Below are positions 1 through 9,289 of a DNA stretch of 64,000 nt, piece by piece. The DNA is from Thalassospiraceae bacterium LMO-SO8 (lineage in GTDB: Bacteria; Pseudomonadota; Alphaproteobacteria; Rhodospirillales; Casp-alpha2). Below the pieces are notes generated by a model that ran no database searches, was not told the DNA's origin, and was given only the letters and a program-made list of their open reading frames with translations. Numbering within the stretch: the first letter of the stretch is position 1; every line of letters begins with the position of its first letter. The stretch is from the NCBI GenBank assembly GCA_031655335.1, contig CP134226.1:806001-870000 (forward strand), read 5' to 3'. A program made the position numbers and the translations under genes.

Positions 1-71
1 GCACGGGTCATCAGACCGGCGATGACCTGTTCGGGGCCGGTATCGGCCACTTTTTCTGCGGTGGCAGTCAT
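1..71 (-). CDS. Unidentified protein, N-terminus only (runs off the window)
   Basis: Only the first 23 or so codons are present; the reading begins MTATAEKVADTGPEQVIAGL. The start at 71 is preferred over an ATG at 75 because an AGGAG lies 7 nt upstream of it and the resulting frame has ordinary protein composition. It is the third gene of a minus-strand run after the IclR regulator and the TauD-like dioxygenase, 54 bp downstream of the latter, so it probably belongs to the same catabolic operon. The N-terminus could suit an aldehyde-dehydrogenase-type enzyme, but 23 residues cannot establish a family. Confidence 0.6.
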   Translation of the reverse strand, partial: MTATAEKVADTGPEQVIAGLMTR

Positions 72-125
72 TCATGTTCTCCTAGAGGCTTGGCGGTCCG
101 GCCGATGGGCCGGAGACAGGCAGGG

Positions 126-1019
126 TCAAACGGGTTTGCTGCCCTTGATCTGGGTCCGGTGCATGACGCGGCGGGCCGAGGCATCGAAGGGGTCACGGCG
201 GTGCATGGCGCAGCGGTTGTCCCACATCAACACGTCGCCAACCTGCCATTTATGATGCCAATAATATTTTTCCTGCGCCGTATGAGCCCAGAGCGCATCC
301 AGCAATTCTTCGGATTCTTCCAGCGGCAGGCCGACGACATAGGCGTTGCGGCGGCGGCCCAGGTACAGCGCCTTGCGCCCGGTCACCGGATGGGTGCGGA
401 CGATGGGATGCACCGCGCCGGGACAGGTCGTCACGTCCGTGACCTCTTCCGCCCCTTCGCGCAGGTAACCCGCCGAATTGGTTGAATTGTCGTGCTTGAT
501 CTGACGATCCTTGATGCGCAGGCGCAGGTCGGCCGGCAGGTCCAACAGCGCCTTATACATGTTGAGAAAGCCCGTGTTTCCGCCGGTTTCCGGCACTTCC
601 ATGCCCCACAGCAGGCTCGCCGTCGGCGGTTCCTCGATATAGTTCATGTCCGTGTGCCACACGGATTCCCCGGCGCCGAGAGAGCCCAGGGCGACCCCGT
701 TCTCGACCACGTTCGAAATCACCAGGATTTCCGGATAACCCTCGACGAAACGCTTGCCGTTTTCGTTGGGCGGCGCCTGGTCAAGCGTCCCGACGCGGCG
801 GGAAAACGCCACCAGGGCGTCGTCGGTCATGTTCGTCTGATTGCGGAACAGCAACACGCAATGATCCATCCAGGCGGCATGGATTTGGTCGAACAGGACG
901 TCGTCCACGGCCGCCAGGTCCACGTCCAAAACCTCGGCGCCGATGGCGTCCGACACCGGGCGCAGCCGGAGACCGCCGTCCCGGCCACCGCCGGAAACCG
1001 ATTGTTCAAGTGATGTCAT
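126..1019 (-). CDS. TauD/TfdA-family Fe(II)/2-oxoglutarate dioxygenase
   Basis: This 297-residue cytoplasmic protein carries the facial triad of TauD/TfdA oxygenases: the HxD pair in VWHTDMNY, the distal His in MWDNRCAMHRRD, and the 2-oxoglutarate-binding Arg in ARRVMHRTQIKG. Length is normal for the family. Such enzymes hydroxylate small acids such as taurine, 2,4-D or other sulfonates, carboxylates and amines; the substrate cannot be read here. Its ATG overlaps the stop of the upstream IclR regulator as ATGA (1016-1019), so the two are translationally coupled, and the regulator probably responds to the substrate or product of this enzyme. The family assignment is firm; the substrate is open. 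Confidence 0.9.
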   Translation of the reverse strand: MTSLEQSVSGGGRDGGLRLRPVSDAIGAEVLDVDLAAVDDVLFDQIHAAWMDHCVLLFRNQTNMTDDALVAFSRRVGTLDQAPPNENGKRFVEGYPEILVISNVVENGVALGSLGAGESVWHTDMNYIEEPPTASLLWGMEVPETGGNTGFLNMYKALLDLPADLRLRIKDRQIKHDNSTNSAGYLREGAEEVTDVTTCPGAVHPIVRTHPVTGRKALYLGRRRNAYVVGLPLEESEELLDALWAHTAQEKYYWHHKWQVGDVLMWDNRCAMHRRDPFDASARRVMHRTQIKGSKPV

Positions 1020-1864
1020 CTTTGCATCCTTCCTGTGTTGTCCTGCGCGGCCGCCTTCGCGGCCTCGGTATCAAGGGGCTGAAGACCTTCCTGGTCCTCG
1101 GCGAAAAAGGATTCCAGCGCCGCCGCCGACTCGTTCAACAGCGCCAAATGCTCCAGGGCACGGGCCATGGGCAGGCGGGCTTCCGGCGCATGCACGGCCA
1201 GCCCCGCGATGACCCGGCCCTTGGGATTGCGGATCGGCACGGCCAGGCCGATCAGGCCCGGGGTGTTTTCCTGATCGTTGGCAGCGTAACCACGGCGCCG
1301 GATGGCGGCCAGTTCGTCTTCCAGGCGGTCGGGATCGGTGATCGTGCGGTCGGTCAGTTGGGTCAGCGGCAGCACGCGCAAAAGACGGCGCCGTTCGCGG
1401 GCCGGCAGATGGGCCAGCAACAGCTTGCCGATGCCGGTGGCATGGAGCGGCACGCGTGACCCCACGCCGTATTGGATGCGCAGCGGCCAGTCGCATTCGA
1501 CGCGTTCCACATAGACAACCTCGTCGCGAGCGAGGACGCCCAGGTTGCAGGTTTCGCCCAGGCGCTCGACCAGATTTTGCAGAACCCGGCGCACGGGTGC
1601 CGCGCGGGTGCCGGCGGTCAGCGCCTGCATGCCCAGGTCGATCATGCGCGGCCCGACGGAATAGCTGTCGCCGCCGGGATCGCGGCGCAACAGGGCGTTT
1701 TCCTCAAGCTGCTTGACCATGCGGTGGACGGTCTGACGCGGCAAATCCGTGCGTGCCGCGATGTCGCCCAGGGACAGGGCCGACGGTTCGTCCAACAAAA
1801 CCTCAAGCACCGCAAGCGCCTTGCCAAGGGCGCTGCCGGTTCCGTTCTGCGCGGAATCGGGCAT
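1016..1864 (-). CDS. IclR-family transcriptional regulator
   Basis: This 282-residue protein has an N-terminal winged helix (about residues 12-75, including LGDIAARTDLPRQTVHRMVK) followed by an IclR effector-binding domain (about 90-255) with the usual CNLGVLARDEVVYVERVE segment and a Gly-rich GIGKLLLAHLP region. IclR proteins bind an aromatic or small-acid effector and control a neighbouring catabolic operon. Here it is the first gene of the run IclR-dioxygenase-unidentified gene and probably regulates its own operon, which is unusual since many IclR genes are divergent from their targets. The 3-prime end overlaps the dioxygenase start by four bases. No clear operator was found upstream. Confidence 0.9.
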   Translation of the reverse strand: MPDSAQNGTGSALGKALAVLEVLLDEPSALSLGDIAARTDLPRQTVHRMVKQLEENALLRRDPGGDSYSVGPRMIDLGMQALTAGTRAAPVRRVLQNLVERLGETCNLGVLARDEVVYVERVECDWPLRIQYGVGSRVPLHATGIGKLLLAHLPARERRRLLRVLPLTQLTDRTITDPDRLEDELAAIRRRGYAANDQENTPGLIGLAVPIRNPKGRVIAGLAVHAPEARLPMARALEHLALLNESAAALESFFAEDQEGLQPLDTEAAKAAAQDNTGRMQR

Positions 1865-2131
1865 GACCTACGCCTCCCCGTCCAAATGCCGGAAAAAAGG
1901 GGCGAGGGGCATCGCTGATCGAGATGTCATCATCCGTTTCTGCTCCCACTTGCGTTCGGCGTCTGCGCACCGTCGCCAGATCATACGCAATGTTACCGCC
2001 ATTTCAACATAAATCAGGCATATTTTGTCCCAATTTTAAATAATATGCATTTTTACAGCCCCCAGCAGCCCCACACGATTGACAGGTCCCCTGGAATCCG
2101 GCATCGCATTCTCATGTTCCAGGGCTTCCAG

Positions 2132-3265
2132 ATGATCCGCTTTGCATTGATTTTCCTGACCGTTCTGGCGGTCGCCTGCCCTCCCGCCCAGGCCCAGCGT
2201 CCGGCGCCGGGATGCAAGGCGCCGACGGCCGTGTGTCAGGCATCGGCGCGGGTCTTCGCCATTTCATCCTACGATCCGGTCGGCAGCGCCGTGCTGATCG
2301 AACCGGGGCTTCTCGTCACCAATAGGCATGTCGTCGCCGATAATTCCCGGGCCCAGGTCTTCATGTCCGACGGCAGCCAACGCATCGCCGACGTGGTGCC
2401 GACGACCTATCCCGGCGACCTGATCCTGCTGCGCCTGGACGGCTTGGTGGTGCAACAGCCCCTGACCCTGGGTGCCGCCGAGGTCGACCAGCAGGTTTAC
2501 GCGGTCGGCGCCGATGTGGGCCGCGGCGCCATTCGCGCCTATTTGCCGGGCCGCGTGGTCGCCGTGCCGCCGGCCGATAAGCCCCTGGCCCGCGTCCATC
2601 ATTCGGCGCGCAGCCAGCCGGGGAATTCGGGCGGCGCCCTGTTCGCCCGCGACGGCTCGCTGGTGGCGATCATCGCCTCGGGCGGCGAGGGCCGCAACGA
2701 AGCCATCCCCATCGCCGAGATCGCCAAACTGAAAACCCAGTCGGGCCCAGATCAGGCCCTGCCCAGTGCCCGCATCGGTCTCGCCTACCGCAAATGTTCC
2801 GAAGCCCTGGATGCCGTGCGCGGCGGCGACCAACACATGGCGCCCAGCAACGTGGAATTTCTCTACGCGCAATGCCTCGCCACCGGGAACCGCCAGTTGT
2901 ACGACGACGCGGGCCGCACGCTGGGCCGTCAGCAGTTCCTTGATCAGGCGCTCGACCTGTTCAACAAGTCCCTGGACCAGGACCCCAATGGCCTGAACAC
3001 GCGGCTGTCCCTGGCCATTTCCCTGCATGTGGCGCAACGCTACGAGGACGAAATCCCCCATCTGAGGGCGTTGATTGACGCCCTGCCGACGGACCCGCAG
3101 GTGTTGCGTCTGGCGATCCAGGCGGGGAAATGGGGCGGGGACGACATTCTGGCGCAAAAGGCCTATGCGCTTCTGCTGGAACATCATCCGCAGTTGAAAC
3201 CCGTGGCGGAACGCTTCATGCAGCAACCGCCGCCGCCCCGGCGCGGCAACAAGGCGGTGAAATAA
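2132..3265 (+). CDS. Secreted trypsin-like serine protease with C-terminal TPR-like repeats
   Basis: The chosen start gives a clean signal peptide (MIRFALIFLTVLAVACPPAQ, cleavage near AQA-Q) and has AGGG about 8-11 nt upstream; longer in-frame starts lack one. The mature part is an S1C-like trypsin fold with His66 (TNRHVV), Asp96 (PGDLILL) and Ser166 (PGNSGGAL), so the triad is intact. From about residue 230 to 377 the sequence becomes helical and repetitive (EALDAVRGGDQ, LDLFNKSLDQDPNGLNTRL, DEIPHLRALIDALPTD), consistent with TPR or Sel1-like repeats that may bind partners. It acts in the periplasm or outside. It converges with the subtilase gene 18 bp away, but the two are not co-transcribed. 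The substrate is unknown. Confidence 0.85.
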   Translation: MIRFALIFLTVLAVACPPAQAQRPAPGCKAPTAVCQASARVFAISSYDPVGSAVLIEPGLLVTNRHVVADNSRAQVFMSDGSQRIADVVPTTYPGDLILLRLDGLVVQQPLTLGAAEVDQQVYAVGADVGRGAIRAYLPGRVVAVPPADKPLARVHHSARSQPGNSGGALFARDGSLVAIIASGGEGRNEAIPIAEIAKLKTQSGPDQALPSARIGLAYRKCSEALDAVRGGDQHMAPSNVEFLYAQCLATGNRQLYDDAGRTLGRQQFLDQALDLFNKSLDQDPNGLNTRLSLAISLHVAQRYEDEIPHLRALIDALPTDPQVLRLAIQAGKWGGDDILAQKAYALLLEHHPQLKPVAERFMQQPPPPRRGNKAVK

Positions 3266-3283
3266 GCCTGCGCCGGGTTCGCG

Positions 3284-4597
3284 TCAGCCTTCGAAATCGT
3301 CCGTCGGATCGGGAATCCAGCCGTGGCGCAGCAAGGCCGCGCCGTCGCCGAACGGCCTGCGCGCACGTTTGAGGATCGCCGCCTTCAGCTCAGGTCCCCG
3401 CCAATCCGGGTGCCGGGCCAGAAGCCGCGCCGCCAGGGCGGTGATCCTGGGCACGGCGAAGGACGACCCGGACGCCTTGCCCGCCGCCCCCCGGTGGTCC
3501 GTCACCGCAATCTGTTCGCCCGGCGCCATGACGTCGACCCGCAGAGCCCCCCAGTTGGACCCCCGGGCCAAGCGACCGTCGGCGTCGGCGGAGGTCACGG
3601 TCAGGATGTTGTCGAGGCCGAGGGCGGCCGGATAGACCGGCACCTTGTCCAGGTCGCGGCCGTCGTTGCCCGCGGACACGATGAACAGCATGTGGGGCCG
3701 CGCCCTGGCCGCCTGGGCGAAGGCCCGCCAGTCCGCTTCGGTGTTGGAGCCCATGGCCATGTTGACGATCACCGCCCCGGCTCTGTCGGCATGGGCCACC
3801 AGGTCCCCGAACCGCGTCATGTCCGGGCGCGGATAGCGGTAGGGCAGGATCACCGCTTCGGGCGCCTCGCGCAGAATGATCGAGGTCACCGCCGTGCCGT
3901 GGTGCAGGGGAAAGAACGGCGAGCGCGCCGTGTCCACATCGAACGGGCGCGCGTCCATGTCCCAGAAGTCGTATCCCAGCAAGCCTCCGGCACCGTCCCG
4001 CGCCAGGCGTCCCGCGAACAACGGCAGGGTATAGTTGATGCCGGTATCGATGACGGCGACACGGGCGGCCCCTTGCGCCGTCGGCGGGCCCGGCGGGACG
4101 GGCGGGTTCAGGGGTTCGCGGAACACCACGTCGGCCAGATCGGCGGACAGAATTTCAAGCGCCTCCGCGCGCCCGTCGGCGCCGTAGATCAGGCGGCGGC
4201 CCTCGGTCGCCCGGCAATCGCCCGAGCCATTGACGGCGATAGCCGGACGCGGGCCGGCCGGCGCCGGAGCATGCCATTCCAGGCTGATACGGCGCAGGCG
4301 GCCGCCGGGCGACAGCCGGCTGATCACCCATTCCCCGCCTTCCGGCATGAGGATGCGATGCATCGTCCTGAAGGGGCTATCCGCGGGGCCGTCCAGGCGC
4401 GCCTCGAGCAGGCGGCCGCCTGTCAACACGCGGCGCAGGCCGGCCGTATCGGCGGGCTTCAGAGGGCAGACGGCGGCAAGCACCGCCACGGCATCCGGTG
4501 CCGGCGACGCAACCGCCGAATGCAAGAACGGGTTCATCCCCAAAACCCCCGCCGCGACGGATGCGATCAAGGATAAATCCGCCACCTGCCTGCTCAT
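3284..4597 (-). CDS. Secreted subtilisin-like (S8) serine protease
   Basis: This 437-residue protein starts with a hydrophobic export signal (residues about 7-30, cleavage near AVASPA). A pro-like region follows to about 175, then a subtilase domain with Asp184 (VAVIDTG), His233 (LHHGTAVTS), the oxyanion Asn311 (SAGNDG) and Ser379 (SGSSFAVP). All catalytic residues are present, so it should be active in the periplasm or extracellularly. AAGGAGG lies 4 nt before the ATG, a strong ribosome-binding site. The gene is monocistronic and converges on the trypsin-like protease gene. No propeptide family, membrane anchor or sorting domain was recognised, so its target is unknown. Confidence 0.88.
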   Translation of the reverse strand: MSRQVADLSLIASVAAGVLGMNPFLHSAVASPAPDAVAVLAAVCPLKPADTAGLRRVLTGGRLLEARLDGPADSPFRTMHRILMPEGGEWVISRLSPGGRLRRISLEWHAPAPAGPRPAIAVNGSGDCRATEGRRLIYGADGRAEALEILSADLADVVFREPLNPPVPPGPPTAQGAARVAVIDTGINYTLPLFAGRLARDGAGGLLGYDFWDMDARPFDVDTARSPFFPLHHGTAVTSIILREAPEAVILPYRYPRPDMTRFGDLVAHADRAGAVIVNMAMGSNTEADWRAFAQAARARPHMLFIVSAGNDGRDLDKVPVYPAALGLDNILTVTSADADGRLARGSNWGALRVDVMAPGEQIAVTDHRGAAGKASGSSFAVPRITALAARLLARHPDWRGPELKAAILKRARRPFGDGAALLRHGWIPDPTDDFEG

Positions 4598-4802
4598 CGA
4601 ACCTCCTTACGCGAATACTCTCATGCCGCGCGTCGGACCAATCGCGAACAAATCATTGGTTCACGGCTGATAATCTGTACAAATCCAAAGTGTTGAATGC
4701 CATACTCGGCGTCAACTTGCCTAGAATTCAGTTTCGGCGCGCGAATGTCGCCGCGACGCCGAGGGGGTTTTGTGGTGTTTGCACGGGACAGGAGCTGCTG
4801 CG

Positions 4803-6683
4803 TTGGCTGCCGCTAGGGTCGTATACACAACGACGTTCGTGCTCTATTGCCGCGCCTCCGAGGGCGATTGGGCACGCCAGGGCGAATGGGCTGAAACGGA
4901 TGAGTTCGAGGCCCTGACCGCCGCGCATGACGCCGACGACCAAGCACAATGGCAGGCCGTGCGCCTGATGAGCCGGCGCACCTATCCCGACGGCCGCCCT
5001 CCGCAAGAAACGATTGCCTGGATGACCGGCATTCCCCGGGCCGGCAAAACCAAGCCGCGCGGAAGCGGAGGGGGCGGCAGCGACCGTGGCGGTGGTGACA
5101 GTGGCGGCGGCGAGAGCGGCCGCGAAAACGGTGGCCGGGCCACCACGGGCGCCGACGGTAACAACGCCCCCCCTGGAAAGAAACGCCGGAAAAAGCGCAA
5201 GGGCGGCGCTGAAAGCGCTGGCGAGGCCTACAAGAAAATCGCCAAGCAGCATCTGGAAGCGACGGGCGCCATCGGCGGCGCCCACTCGGTCAAGAAAGCC
5301 GCCGAAGAAGCCGCCCTGCGCGAGGCCGAGGCCGGCAAGCCTCCGAAATCGCCCATGATCGCCGTCGGCACGCGGCTGGTCACGGTCTTCATCATCACGG
5401 CGGTCATCACGTTTGCCGGGAAAATTCCGCTCGAGATCCTGCAAAAGAAACTGGCCGCCACTGGCTACGACATTCCCGGATTCATGATTGCGGGATATGT
5501 CCTTGGGTTCGCCACCGCCGCCCTGATCCTGGGCAAAATTCTCCTCAAGGAGGGCGATATGGAAATCCTGACTCAGTATTTTCAGGATGCGCGGACCGGC
5601 GGGCAGGACGACGACGAATTCGATGCCTACGATTCCGGACTCGGCAGTTGGCGCGAGGACACGATTGGCGATGATCCCATGGCCGTCCTGGAAGAAGAGG
5701 CCGTCGTCGATAGCAGTGCCGCGACAATGGCGTCCGGCCTGGATTATCCCCCGGAAAACGTTCCGGCGGAGCCGCGCAAGACCATGCTCAAATTTCTCGA
5801 ACTTGCCTTGGGAGCGATTCGCAGCCAGTTGGCCAAGCTCGACAAACTGGGCAAGTTCGGGCTGAACCTGTACCTCGCCGGGGCCGGCGATCAGCTTGCC
5901 AAGTACAGCGGCCTCGAGGGGGCGCAGCGCAACGGCATGATTTCCGAAGCCATCGTCGCCATCGGCACCAAGAAGGCCATGGCCGGGCCGTTCTGCGACA
6001 AGTTCGCGGAATACGAAAAGGATTCGAAAAGCCGCGCCATGATCGACGCCGGCCGATCGGCCATGCAGCGCTTCATCGACGGCGACATCAAGGCCTTCGG
6101 CGAACTGCCGGCGGTTCTTGAAGGCTTCACCTCCAACAAGGCGGCCAAGGCCACGGCCCAGGGCGTCGTCGTGGTCATGTTCACGGATCTGGTGGGATCG
6201 ACCAAGATGACCCAGGAACTGGGTGACATAGGCGCCCAACAGGTCGTGCGCACCCACAACGCCATCGTGCGCAACGCCCTTGCCGCCTACCACGGGCGCG
6301 AGGTCAAACACACCGGCGACGGCATCATGGCCGTGTTCTCAAACGCCGCCAACGCCGTCGCCTCGACCATGGTGATTCAGCAGGAACTGTCCAAGCACAA
6401 CGGAACGCAGGGCAGCCTGCCGGTCAAGGTCCGCATCGGGCTGAACGCAGGCGCCGCGGTTCAGGAAGAAGACGATTTCTTCGGCACCACGGTGCAGCTT
6501 TCCGCCCGCGTGTGCGACAAGGCGGACGCCGATCAGATATTCATCACCCAATCGGTTCGCGACCTGGTGACCGGCCATTCGATCCAGTTCCGCGAGGCCG
6601 GCAACTTCGACATGAAAGGCATCGAAAAGCCCGTGCCGGTGTACGAGGTCGTCTGGCGCGCCCAGCTTCAGGCCGCCGGCTGA
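4803..6683 (+). CDS. Membrane-bound class III adenylate/guanylate cyclase with Gly-rich and polybasic linker
   Basis: The TTG at 4803 is chosen because ACAGGAG ends 8 nt upstream; TTG codons at 4770 and 4779 are alternatives. The 626-residue product has an unrecognised N-terminal domain (about 1-75), then a low-complexity Gly/Ser/Asp stretch and a polybasic KKRRKKRKGG run (about 80-145), two membrane segments (about 190-208 and 225-245), a helical region, and a C-terminal class III cyclase catalytic domain (about 450-620). The metal-binding aspartates are in VMFTDLVGST and KHTGDGIMA; the Lys before TGDG and the Thr-rich DFFGTTVQLSARV segment fit an adenylate cyclase. It should make cAMP at the inner membrane. 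The input signal is unknown. Confidence 0.85.
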   Translation: MAAARVVYTTTFVLYCRASEGDWARQGEWAETDEFEALTAAHDADDQAQWQAVRLMSRRTYPDGRPPQETIAWMTGIPRAGKTKPRGSGGGGSDRGGGDSGGGESGRENGGRATTGADGNNAPPGKKRRKKRKGGAESAGEAYKKIAKQHLEATGAIGGAHSVKKAAEEAALREAEAGKPPKSPMIAVGTRLVTVFIITAVITFAGKIPLEILQKKLAATGYDIPGFMIAGYVLGFATAALILGKILLKEGDMEILTQYFQDARTGGQDDDEFDAYDSGLGSWREDTIGDDPMAVLEEEAVVDSSAATMASGLDYPPENVPAEPRKTMLKFLELALGAIRSQLAKLDKLGKFGLNLYLAGAGDQLAKYSGLEGAQRNGMISEAIVAIGTKKAMAGPFCDKFAEYEKDSKSRAMIDAGRSAMQRFIDGDIKAFGELPAVLEGFTSNKAAKATAQGVVVVMFTDLVGSTKMTQELGDIGAQQVVRTHNAIVRNALAAYHGREVKHTGDGIMAVFSNAANAVASTMVIQQELSKHNGTQGSLPVKVRIGLNAGAAVQEEDDFFGTTVQLSARVCDKADADQIFITQSVRDLVTGHSIQFREAGNFDMKGIEKPVPVYEVVWRAQLQAAG

Positions 6684-6709
6684 TCGGCCTTTTCCCGAGG
6701 TGACAATCG

Positions 6710-7225
6710 TTATGCGGCGGCGGCGCGGTGGCGCTGACGCAGGATCGGTTCCGGCCCGCGCAAGGCCGGCTGATAGGCATGACGCAGTTCGCCGAGGGCC
6801 GCCCGCCAGTCGGCTTCCAATTTGTCCGCCGGACGATCGCCGGCAATTTCCAACGCGTCGAACCCGCAGCGGTGCATGGCCCGGTATTGATCTCGCAGCA
6901 CGTCACCGACGGCCCGCACCTCGCCCTCGTATCCCAGGCGGTCCTTCAGCATGCGGGCATGGGAATAGGCCCGGCCGTCGCCGAACTTGGGAAACTCGAG
7001 CGCCACCACGGCGAAGCGGGCAAGGTCGTCCTTGATCGCTTCCGGGGATTGGCCGCTTTCCAGGCGAATGCCGAGACCGTCCGCGCGCCCAGCGAGCGAG
7101 TTATGTTCCGCCTGCCAGCGGGCCAGGGTGACGATGACCGGGCCATCCGCGGGAAGATCGTCACCGTCGGCAACGTGGGTCCAGGGATCGGTCGTCGCTT
7201 TTCCGTCCTTAAGCAGCTTTGTCAT
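6710..7225 (-). CDS. DUF934 protein of the sulfite-reduction operon
   Basis: This 171-residue protein belongs to the DUF934 family that accompanies assimilatory sulfite reductases in alpha- and betaproteobacteria; recognisable parts are ALEFPKFGDGRAYSHARMLK and RAVGDVLRDQYRAMHRCGFDA. The function is not settled: it is often annotated as a putative oxidoreductase linked to sulfite reduction, possibly an electron-transfer accessory. The ATG at 7225 is chosen over a longer frame because AAGGAG sits 7 nt upstream inside the end of the sulfite reductase gene; the two overlap by 17 bp. It is the last gene of the operon, and no cysH follows it. Confidence 0.85.
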   Translation of the reverse strand: MTKLLKDGKATTDPWTHVADGDDLPADGPVIVTLARWQAEHNSLAGRADGLGIRLESGQSPEAIKDDLARFAVVALEFPKFGDGRAYSHARMLKDRLGYEGEVRAVGDVLRDQYRAMHRCGFDALEIAGDRPADKLEADWRAALGELRHAYQPALRGPEPILRQRHRAAAA

Positions 7226-8870
7226 AGAGGCTCTCCTTGAAGGGGGCATCTCCGACCCGGCGGAAGGTATCGATGAATCGTTCCTTCGGCTGTCGGATGG
7301 CGAGATAGGTGTTCACCACGGTTTCGACCGCATCGACGATTTCGGCGGCGGAAAAGGCGGCGCCCACCTTTGTGCCGATGGCGGCATCCTCGCCGGGGGC
7401 TCCGCCCAGGGTGATCTGGTAGTACTCCTGATCCTTGCGGTCGACGCCCAGGATGCCGATGTGGCCGACGTGGTGATGGCCGCAGGCGTTGATGCAGCCG
7501 GAAATTTTCAGGCGCAGTTCACCGATGTCGTACTGGCGCTCGAGATCGGCAAACCGTTGGCTGATCCGCTCGGCGATAGGGATGGAGCGCGCGTTGGCAA
7601 GCGAACAGTAATCCAGCCCCGGGCAGCAGATGATGTCGCCGATATGGTCCAGGTTGGCGTCGGCCAGGCCCTGCTCCCGCAGCGCCAGCCACAGGTCGTA
7701 CAGCTGATCTTGGCGCACATCGGGCAGCACCAGATTCTGTTCGTGGGTTACCCGGATGCCGCCCAACGAAAAAGTCTCGGCGATATCCGCCACGGCATCC
7801 ATCTGATCCGCCGTCACATCGCCCGGCGGCACACCCACGGGCTTCAGCGAGATATTGGCGATGGCGTAGCCCGCCGCCTTGTGACGGGCGACGTTGACGC
7901 GCACCCAGTTGTTGAAGTCCTTGTCCTCGAACCGGCGGGCGGTCAGGGCCGGCGGATCGTCCGACAGCGCCTCATAGGCCGGTGGCTGGAAATAGGCGGC
8001 GATCCGATCAATTTCCTCGGCCGGCAAATCAAGCGCGCCGCCTTGGGTGTCCTCGAATTCCTTTTCAACCAGACGGGTGAATTCCTCGGTTCCCGTTTCA
8101 TGAACCAAAATCTTCACCCGCGCCTTGTACATGTTGTCGCGCCGGCCAAGCATGTTGTAGACGCGCAGCACCGCCTCCAGATAGGCGAGCAGGTCGGCCT
8201 TGGCGACGAAGCCGCGGATTTTCTTGCCGATCATGGGCGTGCGGCCCAGGCCGCCGCCGACCCAAACTTCGAACCCGACCTCGCCCGCGTCGTTCTTCAC
8301 GATGAACAGGCCGATATCGTGGAAACGCACGGCGGCGCGGTCTGCGCCCACGGCACCCGACACGGCGATCTTGAACTTACGCGGCAGGAAGGTGAATTCC
8401 GGGTGGAAGGTCGACCACTGGCGGATGATCTCGGCATAGATGCGGGGGTCCTCGATCTCGTCCGCCGTTACACCCGCATATTGGTCTGCGGTGGTGTTGC
8501 GGATGCAGTTTCCGGACGTCTGGATCGCATGCATTTCGACACTCGCCAATTCGTCGAGAATATCGGCGACCTGGCTCAGCTTCGGCCAGTTGTACTGAAT
8601 GTTCTGGCGCGTGGTGAAATGACCGTAGCCCTTGTCGTAGGTCCGCGCGATATGGGCCAGCTTGCGCATCTGCACGGCATTCAACTGCCCATAGGGAATG
8701 GCGACCCGCAGCATGTAGGCGTGAAGCTGAAGGTAAAGCCCATTTTGCAGGCGCAGCGGGCGGAACTGTTCCTCGGTCAGGTCACCGGCCATGCGGCGGG
8801 CGATCTGGCCACGGAACTGCTCGACCCGGTCCTTGACCATGGCATGATCGAATTCGTCGTAGCGGTACAT
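7209..8870 (-). CDS. cysI: Ferredoxin-type nitrite/sulfite reductase (assimilatory sulfite reductase hemoprotein)
   Basis: This 553-residue cytoplasmic enzyme has the two-repeat nitrite/sulfite reductase architecture. The siroheme/[4Fe-4S] ligands appear as CPGLDYC (C-x5-C) and CINAC (C-x3-C) near residues 415-470. It would reduce sulfite to sulfide in six electron steps for cysteine synthesis, taking siroheme from the CysG product encoded upstream. Nitrite reductases share this fold; operon partners (cysG, DUF2849, DUF934) argue for sulfite. The start has GGAAAG upstream. The 3-prime end overlaps the DUF934 gene, implying translational coupling. Confidence 0.9.
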   Translation of the reverse strand: MYRYDEFDHAMVKDRVEQFRGQIARRMAGDLTEEQFRPLRLQNGLYLQLHAYMLRVAIPYGQLNAVQMRKLAHIARTYDKGYGHFTTRQNIQYNWPKLSQVADILDELASVEMHAIQTSGNCIRNTTADQYAGVTADEIEDPRIYAEIIRQWSTFHPEFTFLPRKFKIAVSGAVGADRAAVRFHDIGLFIVKNDAGEVGFEVWVGGGLGRTPMIGKKIRGFVAKADLLAYLEAVLRVYNMLGRRDNMYKARVKILVHETGTEEFTRLVEKEFEDTQGGALDLPAEEIDRIAAYFQPPAYEALSDDPPALTARRFEDKDFNNWVRVNVARHKAAGYAIANISLKPVGVPPGDVTADQMDAVADIAETFSLGGIRVTHEQNLVLPDVRQDQLYDLWLALREQGLADANLDHIGDIICCPGLDYCSLANARSIPIAERISQRFADLERQYDIGELRLKISGCINACGHHHVGHIGILGVDRKDQEYYQITLGGAPGEDAAIGTKVGAAFSAAEIVDAVETVVNTYLAIRQPKERFIDTFRRVGDAPFKESLYDKAA

Positions 8871-8913
8871 GTCGTTTCTTCTTTCCTTGCGAGATGCGGT
8901 CGTGAACGGCGCG

Positions 8914-9267
8914 TCAGCCGGCGACGCCGTTCAGGTGCACGAACTCGGCTTCCGAGCCCATGCGAAGATGGTCTGGCACGTCGGCGCGGCCGAATTCGGG
9001 ATGAACGGAAGGACCGTAGGCCCGCAGGCGTTCGCGGTAGCGCACGGGCGTCACCGCGCCGGCTGTATCCGTAACCTCGATCAGATAGGGGCCGACCACC
9101 ATGCGGGCTTTCTCCGCCGCCTTGGCGATATCCTCCAAAAGCTTGGCCTCGTCCGCGTCCGCGGCGACGCGGGCCGCGTCGATCTTGGAGGTCCACCCTC
9201 CGTCCTGTCCGAGGTAGATGACGACGCCGTCGGCAAGGCGGTTTCCCGTGACAACCTGTTGCATCAT
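8914..9267 (-). CDS. DUF2849 small protein of the sulfite-assimilation operon
   Basis: This 117-residue protein begins MMQQVVTGNRLADGVVIYLG and matches the DUF2849 family, which is found almost only between cysG and the sulfite reductase gene in alphaproteobacteria. No catalytic motif or membrane segment is visible; a small soluble accessory role in sulfite reduction is inferred from the conserved gene order. The ATG at 9267 follows AGGAACGGAACA; an upstream in-frame start at 9288 would run into the end of cysG. It lies 22 bp after cysG and 43 bp before the reductase. Confidence 0.82.
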   Translation of the reverse strand: MMQQVVTGNRLADGVVIYLGQDGGWTSKIDAARVAADADEAKLLEDIAKAAEKARMVVGPYLIEVTDTAGAVTPVRYRERLRAYGPSVHPEFGRADVPDHLRMGSEAEFVHLNGVAG

Positions 9268-9289
9268 TGTTCCGTTCCTAACTTCCAAA

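Noticed and set aside
6987-9074. A 695-codon plus-strand frame antisense to the sulfite reductase
   Set aside because: Opposite a gene with clear siroheme-cluster cysteines; no ribosome-binding site and no motif.
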